From JASSUD01 sp031963005 (lineage in GTDB: Bacteria > Pseudomonadota > Gammaproteobacteria > Burkholderiales > Burkholderiaceae): a stretch of 64,000 bases of DNA. Below, one piece after another: positions 52,480 through 59,461 of the stretch. The notes under the pieces were generated by a model. The model was given only the letters and a program-made list of their open reading frames with translations. It was not told where the DNA came from and did not search any database. The stretch's first letter is position 1. Each line of letters opens with the position of its first letter. The stretch is taken from positions 1 through 64,000 of the forward strand of contig JASSUL010000007.1 in NCBI GenBank assembly GCA_031963005.1. The letters run 5' to 3'. A program made the position numbers and the translations under genes.

Positions 52480-54444
52480 ATGTTCTCGACTCATTTTATA
52501 CATACCGCCTCCCATTATTTTAAAAATCCTTTGCATTATTTACGGCAACCTGCTGATACAGAAAATGCTCTCCCCTTTTTTAAAGCATCGGATAAAATCG
52601 AGACTTATAAAATAAAATACTTCTCTCAAGCAGAACTAAAGCAATGGATACCTAGGGGAAATCAAAGCCAAAAGGGCCGATGTGTAGGTTATACATTAGC
52701 TTGCATATATTTCTGGCTAAAAAATCCAGAGTACTATTTGAAAATATCAGAAAAACAGAGCGCTGTAGATAGACTCAGCCAAAATGACTATTATTTTCAT
52801 GCTGAACATATTCAGAAAGTTTACAGTGAACATCATAAATTTTTTCATGCCGAAGCAGACATTTCTATAAAAAAAGATATTAAGCTTTTTTTGAAAAAAA
52901 ATGATGCATTTCATTTATTTACTTTGCTTTTATCACTGACAGCAGTCGCATTAAATTTCATTTTATTTAGCGGTAACATTACAATAACATTCTTTATTTT
53001 TATAGCAAATTTTTTGATTTCCAAACTTTCTTCTTCTTTTAAAAAAAAGGATTATTATAGCAATTGTAATAATGACGCACTAAAAGAGACTGCTTTATGT
53101 TTTGGAGTTAATCTTAAAAACCAGACTGTTTTTAAGATTTCCGATATAGATCGTCAAAAAATAATTCTACAATGCATAGAAAATATAAAGAAAAATGAAG
53201 GCCCCTCTCTTTTAAGTATTATTTCAAAGAAAAATACTTCTACAGAAAATAAAGAATGGAGTCATGTAATTAGCGTAAAATGGGAGAAGATTGAAAATAA
53301 ATATACTTTCTTTTTATATGATCCAAATTACGGTAAATATTTTATTAAAGAAGAGTATTTTGCTGGCTTTATAGATAAGCTATTCTCTGAAAATGAAAAA
53401 TATTATGGCCTTCAAAGCAAGTATCAGCCTGCAGAATATATTTGTGTTATGCAGGCTTCATCAGCAGAAAAAGAAAATACCATCCTTTTACCAAGAGAAA
53501 ATTTTATTTCAAAAGAAAATTCCATTTCTGAAGATCAACGCTTTATAGAGTTAATTATTGACAATACTTTCAAGAGCATAAAAGAGCATTTAAAAAATAT
53601 AAAATCTCAAAATATCTCTGAAAGTAAAGAAGTAAATAAAGATAACGTATTAAATATTATGAAAAAGTATGCAAACCAGCTGGAAGAGATTGGAGGAAAA
53701 TTACAATACAGTCTTTGGAAATTCCAAACACTATTAGAAAATACCAAAGAAGATGATGAAGCACTTTCTGAAGCAGCGAAAAAAAATATTAAACCTATAA
53801 AAAGGTGCTTAAAAAAATGGCATATTGCTGTCGAATATGCGCATGAGATTTGCGAGCAACTGTCTGAAAGCGAAAACATAAAAAATTTTGATATGCAGTA
53901 TAAATTTGTACTTTCTTATGCAAAAAATGAAAGTATTGATTTTAACTATTTTTTTGATTATATGAAGGAAAATATTCATCCATTCATTGAAGAAGGGCAA
54001 AAAGAACTATATGAACCGGAAAAATTTATACAAGATAATTATCTTATAATAATCCAATTATTGGATGCAGAAAATAAAATATCGTTACAAAAAATATGTG
54101 CAGGCTATACATCCTTAAAATTAGAAAAATTATGGGGCATAAAGAATTTGCGTATAGTTATAAGAGAAATGTTCACAGATTATAATAATTTTATAGAGAA
54201 ACTCGGCCCTAGATTCCTCAAGGAATATATAGAAGAATTTATAGCAAAATCAGGTGAAAAAAAGGTACAAAAATTAATACAATTATTGAAAAATAAAAAT
54301 GAAACTAAAGATGAAGATGAAGCCATACTATTATTGAAAATAGAATTTATGAATATAATAAATAGATATGATGCAGAAAGTATAAAAAAATTACTTACCA
54401 CAAATATAGATGAATTAAATGCTATGAAAAATTTAATGGATTAA
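52480..54444 (+). CDS. Putative YopT-like (peptidase C58) cysteine protease, candidate effector
   Basis: The 654-residue product (ATG 52480, AAGGTG upstream; a TTG at 52426 is also in frame) shows a spaced Cys-His-Asp arrangement like the YopT/AvrPphB family: Cys68 in QKGRCVGYTLACIYFWL, His262 in EWSHVISVKWEK and Asp281 in YTFFLYDPNYGKYFI. The His-Asp spacing of 19 and the DPNYG motif fit well. The Cys-His spacing (194) is longer than usual because two hydrophobic segments (about 147-182) are inserted, perhaps a membrane hairpin. The C-terminal half is Lys/Glu-rich and helical. The gene is AT-rich and bracketed by gltA and a duplicated gltA tail. The family call is by motif only. Confidence 0.6.
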   Translation: MFSTHFIHTASHYFKNPLHYLRQPADTENALPFFKASDKIETYKIKYFSQAELKQWIPRGNQSQKGRCVGYTLACIYFWLKNPEYYLKISEKQSAVDRLSQNDYYFHAEHIQKVYSEHHKFFHAEADISIKKDIKLFLKKNDAFHLFTLLLSLTAVALNFILFSGNITITFFIFIANFLISKLSSSFKKKDYYSNCNNDALKETALCFGVNLKNQTVFKISDIDRQKIILQCIENIKKNEGPSLLSIISKKNTSTENKEWSHVISVKWEKIENKYTFFLYDPNYGKYFIKEEYFAGFIDKLFSENEKYYGLQSKYQPAEYICVMQASSAEKENTILLPRENFISKENSISEDQRFIELIIDNTFKSIKEHLKNIKSQNISESKEVNKDNVLNIMKKYANQLEEIGGKLQYSLWKFQTLLENTKEDDEALSEAAKKNIKPIKRCLKKWHIAVEYAHEICEQLSESENIKNFDMQYKFVLSYAKNESIDFNYFFDYMKENIHPFIEEGQKELYEPEKFIQDNYLIIIQLLDAENKISLQKICAGYTSLKLEKLWGIKNLRIVIREMFTDYNNFIEKLGPRFLKEYIEEFIAKSGEKKVQKLIQLLKNKNETKDEDEAILLLKIEFMNIINRYDAESIKKLLTTNIDELNAMKNLMD

Positions 54445-54496
54445 ATATATCGCCATTCATTAAGGATAATCTGCTTCATCGCCTCCTAGTAAGCTT

Positions 54497-54838
54497 AAAT
54501 TGTCTTGGAAGACGAGTACTTCATCTCCCGCAAACTCTATCCCAATGCTAATTTTTACTCGGGAATTGTGCTGCGCGCACTAGGCATCTCCTCCTCCATG
54601 TTCACCTGCATCTTCGCCATGGCCCGCACCGTGGGTTGGATTGCACAATGGAGTAAGATGATCGCCGACCCAGAACAAAAAATCGGCCGCCCTCGCCAGC
54701 TCTACGTTGGACAAGCTCAGCGCGACGTAGTACCGATTGCTTCGAGTTAAATAGAGGTAGATAGCTGACTAGCACATTTATATAAGAAAAATTAATGCTA
54801 GTGCAGCTGTAAGACGTCGGGTAGCCTGAACGGCATTA
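54497..54838 (+). pseudogene. Duplicated 3' end of gltA with its downstream sequence
   Basis: EDEYFISRKLYPNANFYSGI through DVVPIASS (stop at 54750) repeats the last 80 codons of gltA with about eight amino-acid changes, including Val to Ala, Asp to Asn next to the catalytic region, and Glu to Lys. The similarity continues past the stop (GGTAGATAGCTGACTAGCA, then the left arm of the hairpin) until a MITE interrupts it at 54840. There is no start codon context. It is a non-functional duplicate. Confidence 0.9.
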
Positions 54839-54839
54839 C

Positions 54840-55079
54840 TAGACTTCTTTCGAAACCGAGTAGCCAGTATGGTAGGTTGGTGGTGACGAATCGAATCAAA
54901 TACGGAACCCCAACTGCGTACTGCTGATTTTTAATTTTCACTTTTAGATAATCGTAAGCTGATCATCAAGGACGTCATGGCGTGCATGTTGGGGTTCCTT
55001 CGTCACCACCAACCTACCCGTTTATACTAGTACTGGCTGGGAGGAATGACGCCGCCACAGGGTTTCGAAAGAAGTCTAA
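54840..55079. repeat. MITE-like element, family B, copy 3, inserted in duplicated hairpin
   Basis: TAGACTTCTTTCGAAACC and GGTTTCGAAAGAAGTCTA are perfect 18-bp terminal inverted repeats. Inside are GGTAGGTTGGTGGTGACGAA and its mirror CGTCACCACCAACCTACC. The left flank ends GTCGGGTAGCCTGAACGGCA and the right flank begins ATGAATTCTGGCTAGCCGAC, which are the two arms of the hairpin seen intact after gltA. The element therefore sits in the loop of the duplicate hairpin. Confidence 0.92.
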
Positions 55080-55214
55080 TGAATTCTGGCTAGCCGACCC
55101 TTGACCGCAATCCATCTGCCTGTATGCAGTCCCGATGTAATGTACAAACCAAATACATTATTGCTTATTGATCTCCTCATCTTTAACCGAAGAAGGGCAA
55201 AGAATCTATAAACG

Positions 55215-56102
55215 CTATTGGTCTTGCTCTTTTTTAAAGCGGGTTATTAGTATATTCTTTGTAGCATTTAATTCTTTTTCTGAATGCTCAAGTTTGGCCA
55301 TTACGTCTTTTAGCTTTTTAGATATTCCTTCAGGGACAACCAGCTTTCTAGAAGAAAGAAAATTGAGAAAAAACTGCTTAACATCAGCTAGCGCTTTCTG
55401 ATATTGAGGTAAAGAGAATCTACCTTTGCTACTTTCAGGGGGAATGCTGTATGAATGAGAAGAGGTTTTTAATTTTTGATCAAGATCCAAACAACGTAGT
55501 GATTCATATACTGCATCGATTTCGATCATGGCTATCTTACACAAGGGCAGGCGACTATCGCTAATAGGGATAGTCAAAGCGAAGCTGGATAAAAAATCGT
55601 TGGTCGCATTTATTGCGCCGTGGAGAATAAGGTGGGCACGCGCTTCATCGTATAGTGCATCCTGAGACATAGGTATGGCAAGCTGCAGCTCATCAACAAA
55701 GAAAAGCGGTGGTATGGATAATAGAGGCGGTATTTGGGGAGCAGAAGTGGAAGATGAAGGTTTTGGAGAGCCTCCGGTTGTATTAGCCGTATTTACGCTT
55801 TCTGAATGCAAGTTTTTGCGCCAGAATAAATAACGTTTCGCACCTTTGCTTTTATTTGAAGTAGCAGATGGGTTAGTTGATGGGCTGCTGGATGAAGTGG
55901 GTGAGCCGGTCGACTTACGGAAAAAACGAATATCTTTCAGTCCTAGCATTATTTTCTGGAACGCTCTCTTAGGGAGGTTTCTATTTGAAGAAGATGGTCC
56001 TATACTAGATCTTGATGAAATTTTTTCTGTTCCTAGTGGTAAGCCGTTATCAAGGCTAGATATATGACTAGGTGGCTGAGAAGCAATGGTATAGCTGGGC
56101 AT
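55215..56102 (-). CDS. Hypothetical Ser/Pro-rich protein
   Basis: The ATG at 56102 has an excellent ribosome binding site (GGAGGTAAG) and gives 295 residues, starting MPSYTIASQPPSHISSLDNG. The first 140 residues are Ser/Thr/Pro/Asn-rich with basic patches (KRAFQKIMLG, KGAKRYLFWRKN). The remainder is helical (PMSQDALYDEARAHLILHGA, ALADVKQFFLNFLSS), ending in a Lys/Glu coiled coil. No domain is recognised. A fragment of a paralogue lies at 51860-51925. It is divergent from the gene at 56431 and shares with it the upstream element at 56171-56243. A candidate effector by context only. Confidence 0.68.
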   Translation of the reverse strand: MPSYTIASQPPSHISSLDNGLPLGTEKISSRSSIGPSSSNRNLPKRAFQKIMLGLKDIRFFRKSTGSPTSSSSPSTNPSATSNKSKGAKRYLFWRKNLHSESVNTANTTGGSPKPSSSTSAPQIPPLLSIPPLFFVDELQLAIPMSQDALYDEARAHLILHGAINATNDFLSSFALTIPISDSRLPLCKIAMIEIDAVYESLRCLDLDQKLKTSSHSYSIPPESSKGRFSLPQYQKALADVKQFFLNFLSSRKLVVPEGISKKLKDVMAKLEHSEKELNATKNILITRFKKEQDQ

Positions 56103-56170
56103 TCTTACCTCCATGTGGAAATAATAAATGTAAAAATCCATATTCCTTTTTACTCCACATGGGTATTTTT

Positions 56171-56243
56171 TTAAAAAGCGCGCGAAGTATTTGATATTCA
56201 AGCGAAGCAATCTTTTTTATTCTCTTGAGCGGAATATCAAATA
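56171..56243. repeat. Shared upstream element, copy 2
   Basis: It matches 52227-52297 over its length. TATTTGATATTC (56188-56199) and GAATATCAAATA (56232-56243) are perfect 12-bp inverted arms separated by 32 bp, a possible operator. It sits between the divergent genes at 55215-56102 and 56431-57372. Confidence 0.7.
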
Positions 56244-56430
56244 ATAGGTTGCACAATGGATGTACTGAGTGAGCATACGTGACAGATTGAGCAATGAGCA
56301 ACTAGCCGCACGAAAAGCAGTTCGTTAGCAAACACCATGGCGCTTATCTCATCACTCCTAGCTAGGCACAAGAAATATCTTAATTTAAACTGTCTGGTGT
56401 ATATATTTTGATATCTTTGCGAGGACAGCC

Positions 56431-57372
56431 ATGAATTTACCGCCACTCAACCACGATTTGCCTTACCCTACATCAATACATTTACGCCCATATAGCCGCG
56501 TAAGCAGCCCTCTTTCTTCCACTTTAGAAAGCGTAAATAATAATATAGCAAATAGCAATGGTCTAACAAAATCACTCAGAACTATACTTTCAAATTTATT
56601 TATAGAACCTAAAACTTTCAAAAATGATAAAAATGGAATTATTTATTATTTAAATGTTATAATAAATTTTATTACATATATTATTAACAAATTAATATCA
56701 ATAATATATGTAAAAAATAATGATAGCAATAAGATAAATTATTCTAAAAAAATACAGAAACCTCTATTGAAAACGCTTCTCAAAAAAATATTTTTCAAAA
56801 AAATTCTTGAAAATAAAATTATTCATAAAAAAACAAAATTAAAATCATCTAAAAGAATAAACACTGCCTATATACAAAAAGAAATTCAAAACATCAAAGA
56901 GAAAAAAACAGAAAAACCAGATGAATATAAAATTAGAAAATTGAAAAATTTTTTAGATCAAGAAATAAATTTATATATTAATTCGGAGATAAAAAATATC
57001 AATCGAATATATAACAAAAAAGATATTTATGAAATTCAAAAATATCCTAAATATGAAAAAATAAACTATTTAATAGAATTAAATAATAATTTACATACCA
57101 TAACTATAGATTTTATAAAATCAGAAAACAAAAATAAAAAATATGCCGGTAATAAAAAACAACTCTATTTAGATGCAGCAAGAAGAATTATTGAAAAAGA
57201 CATCAAATTTCCGTATCACACCACTATTGAAGAAATTCATACAACAAAAGAGGATTTAAAAAAAATAGAATTACCTAGTGAAAAAGAAAATTTGTTAAAG
57301 AACACTATGATATTTAAGTTAGATGAAATAGAAAAAAGAGCAAATGAAAAAAATCAGCCTCATGCCAACTAA
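56431..57372 (+). CDS. Hypothetical very AT-rich Lys/Asn/Ile-rich protein
   Basis: The 313-residue product begins MNLPPLNHDLPYPTSIHLRP. A hydrophobic stretch follows at about 70-92 (YYLNVIINFITYIINKLISI), then a long, strongly basic Lys/Asn-rich helical region. GAGG precedes the ATG. No family is recognised. The base composition is among the most AT-rich in the window, far from neighbouring rpiA. The single hydrophobic segment may be a membrane anchor. It shares an upstream element with the putative C58 protease gene, which is the main hint that the two may be co-regulated. Confidence 0.65.
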   Translation: MNLPPLNHDLPYPTSIHLRPYSRVSSPLSSTLESVNNNIANSNGLTKSLRTILSNLFIEPKTFKNDKNGIIYYLNVIINFITYIINKLISIIYVKNNDSNKINYSKKIQKPLLKTLLKKIFFKKILENKIIHKKTKLKSSKRINTAYIQKEIQNIKEKKTEKPDEYKIRKLKNFLDQEINLYINSEIKNINRIYNKKDIYEIQKYPKYEKINYLIELNNNLHTITIDFIKSENKNKKYAGNKKQLYLDAARRIIEKDIKFPYHTTIEEIHTTKEDLKKIELPSEKENLLKNTMIFKLDEIEKRANEKNQPHAN

Positions 57373-57452
57373 AAACGCAATAAAAAGCCTGCTTTTATTT
57401 TGAATTTTTATCTATAACGCATGTTAATAAGGCGATTTAAAAAAGAAAGTAA

Positions 57453-58181
57453 TCAAATCATATTTTGATCAGGAAAGTGCACCCACTGCACTCCTTGCTC
57501 GCCCGCTAATAAGCAGCTATCCGCGGCTCTGCGCGCAAATAAACCCACGGTGACTACGCCAGGCCAATTATTAATTTCTGTTTCTAAAGCAATGGGATCG
57601 TGTATATCCAAGCCTGCCACATCGATAATCCAGTTTGTATGGCAAGTGGTATAGATTGCTCCTTGTGGGGTATGGCGCACCGTGGGCATTCCTCCCAAAG
57701 CCTTTAATTTCTGGGTAATCGCTCGCTGTGCTATCGGAATCACCTCGATCGGCAAAGGAAAGCGCCCTAATTGCTGAACGCGTTTTGAGGCATCGGCAAG
57801 ACAGATAAAAACATCCGCCACCATCGCAACGATTTTTTCTTGAGTGAGTGCACCGCCTCCTCCCTTAATCATTTGCCCTTGCGCATTAATTTCATCGGCC
57901 CCGTCCATATATAACGGTAGATCTTCTACCTCGTTAATATCGATTATCGGGATTCCACAAGCCTGCAAACGGGCCGTGGTGGCATCCGACGTGGATACGG
58001 CCCCGCGATACCGCTGGATATGTTGAGGGTACTTTGCCAAGGCTTCAATCAAATAATTCACCGTGGATCCTGTTCCAATCCCCAACACAGCGCCTGCGGG
58101 AACCTTCTCGAGCATATATTCTGCTCCAGCTTGTCCTACTTGTTGCTTGAGAAGATTTTGCGCATTTTGATTCGATTTCAT
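57453..58181 (-). CDS. rpiA: Ribose-5-phosphate isomerase A
   Basis: RpiA interconverts ribose 5-phosphate and ribulose 5-phosphate in the pentose phosphate pathway. The 242-residue product has GAVLGIGTGSTVNYLIEAL, STSDATTARLQACGIPI, DLPLYMDGADEINAQGQMIK and GGGGALTQEKIVA, the family's substrate-binding loops. I chose the ATG at 58181; a GTG at 58193 is also in frame and neither has a good ribosome binding site. It follows rlmB and rnr on the same strand. Confidence 0.96.
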   Translation of the reverse strand: MKSNQNAQNLLKQQVGQAGAEYMLEKVPAGAVLGIGTGSTVNYLIEALAKYPQHIQRYRGAVSTSDATTARLQACGIPIIDINEVEDLPLYMDGADEINAQGQMIKGGGGALTQEKIVAMVADVFICLADASKRVQQLGRFPLPIEVIPIAQRAITQKLKALGGMPTVRHTPQGAIYTTCHTNWIIDVAGLDIHDPIALETEINNWPGVVTVGLFARRAADSCLLAGEQGVQWVHFPDQNMI

Positions 58182-58262
58182 AAATTGACACACTTTTTCT
58201 GAAATAGGCGAAAGCCCTATCGGCTTTTCGCAAAAAGCAATGACGACCCATCACCATACAAA

Positions 58263-58300
58263 TACCCCAAAAGGAGAATGCTGTCTCTCCTTTTGGGGTA
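58263..58300 (-). terminator. Hairpin terminator between rlmB and rpiA
   Basis: TACCCCAAAAGGAGA (58263-58277) pairs with TCTCCTTTTGGGGTA (58286-58300) around an 8-base loop. It lies just after the rlmB stop on the minus strand; the following T-run is weak in that direction. Confidence 0.7.
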
Positions 58301-58312
58301 GGATTTTATAGA

Positions 58313-59056
58313 CTATTGAGCGCTTAAACGCTGTCGAGCGGCTTCATACAGCATAACTCCACTAGCGACTGATACATTTAAACTGGACACACTGCCTAGC
58401 ATAGGAATTTTGACCAAGGCATCACAGGTATCTCGCGTTAAACGTCGTAATCCCTCGCCTTCTGCGCCCATGACACAAGCAAGAGGTCCCGTTAAGGAAC
58501 TTTGATAGAGCGTGTCCGATGCGCTATCGCAAGTACCTACGACCCAAATATCCCGCTCTTTCAATTCCTGCAGGCTACGAGCAAGGTTCGTGACCATTAA
58601 ATAAGGCAGGGTTTCCGCAGCACCGCTGGCCACTTTAGCGACTGTGGCATTGATCCCTACTGCACGTTGAGCCGGCGCAATTACAGCATGCGCACCGGCT
58701 GCATCGGCTACACGCAGACAAGCACCCAAATTATGGGGATCGGTTACGCCATCAAGGACTAGTAATAAAGGCGGTCCTTCGATACGATCTAGCAATGCGG
58801 TGAGGGTTTCCGCAACCAGTAAAGGCGCTGCGCGCGCTACGACACCTTGGTGTCGATCTGTGCCTGCTAAACCGCCGAGCCGATCGGCATTGACCGCTAA
58901 GAGCCGTACACCTGCAGCATGGACCATATCTAAAAAATGCTGCATACGTTGATCTCTTCGAGAAGGATCATAAAAAATTTCTTCTACCGTAGCAGCATCG
59001 CGGCGCACACGTGCAGTAACCGCATGAAACCCATAGAGGAGTTTGGAATTAGACAC
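58313..59056 (-). CDS. rlmB: 23S rRNA 2'-O-ribose methyltransferase (TrmH/SpoU family)
   Basis: RlmB methylates the 2'-OH of a conserved guanosine in 23S rRNA (G2251 in E. coli). The 247-residue product has an N-terminal L30-like substrate domain (LLYGFHAVTARV). The SPOUT knot follows with motif 1 LVLDGVTDPHNLGACLRVAD, motif 2 LACVMGAEGEGLRRL and motif 3 VKIPMLGSVSSLNVSVASGV. It lies downstream of rnr, as in related bacteria, but with two repeat elements between them. Confidence 0.95.
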   Translation of the reverse strand: MSNSKLLYGFHAVTARVRRDAATVEEIFYDPSRRDQRMQHFLDMVHAAGVRLLAVNADRLGGLAGTDRHQGVVARAAPLLVAETLTALLDRIEGPPLLLVLDGVTDPHNLGACLRVADAAGAHAVIAPAQRAVGINATVAKVASGAAETLPYLMVTNLARSLQELKERDIWVVGTCDSASDTLYQSSLTGPLACVMGAEGEGLRRLTRDTCDALVKIPMLGSVSSLNVSVASGVMLYEAARQRLSAQ

Positions 59057-59149
59057 GTATCACACCCTATAAACTTTACAATATTTCATAAATATATCGA
59101 TTTCAACATACTGCTTCGAAGTTGAAAGCATAAGCCTCTTTTCACTTTT

Positions 59150-59308
59150 AAGAACCCGTTTATTATCTCTCAAAAGGACCGCTCTTTGCGTATTGATAAC
59201 AATGCAGTGCAAGGTATTCACTGTATTAGAATACCATTCTGGTCCCTGTGCTCTTGCTCCTGCTCCTCCAAATAGCAATCCTTTTTGGAAATAATAAACA
59301 GATTCTAA
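59150..59308. repeat. Inverted-repeat element related to family C, copy 3 (divergent core)
   Basis: AGAACCCGTTTATTATCTCT and AAATAATAAACAGATTCT are imperfect terminal inverted repeats. The core is partly in the opposite orientation to other copies (GGTCCCTGTGCTCTTGCTCC) and contains AGTGCAAGGTATTCACTGTA. Its end fuses directly with the family A element that follows. Confidence 0.75.
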
Positions 59309-59461
59309 GAGCCTGTTCATAATCTCCAGAAATCACTCTTGAGGTCGTCATATTGGGGTTTGTACCTCACCCCAACCTACCATTTTTGGGCATTTTTCGT
59401 AGGTTGGGGTGACGAAGGAACCCCAACACAACCCACATTTGAAGATTATGAACAGGTTCTA
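59306..59461. repeat. MITE-like element, family A, copy 5
   Basis: TAAGAGCCTGTTCATAATCT and AAGATTATGAACAGGTTCTA are terminal inverted repeats. Inside are CACCCCAACCTACCATTTTT and ACCCCAACACAACCCAC. The last three bases (59459-59461, CTA) are the TAG stop codon of rnr on the minus strand. Confidence 0.88.
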
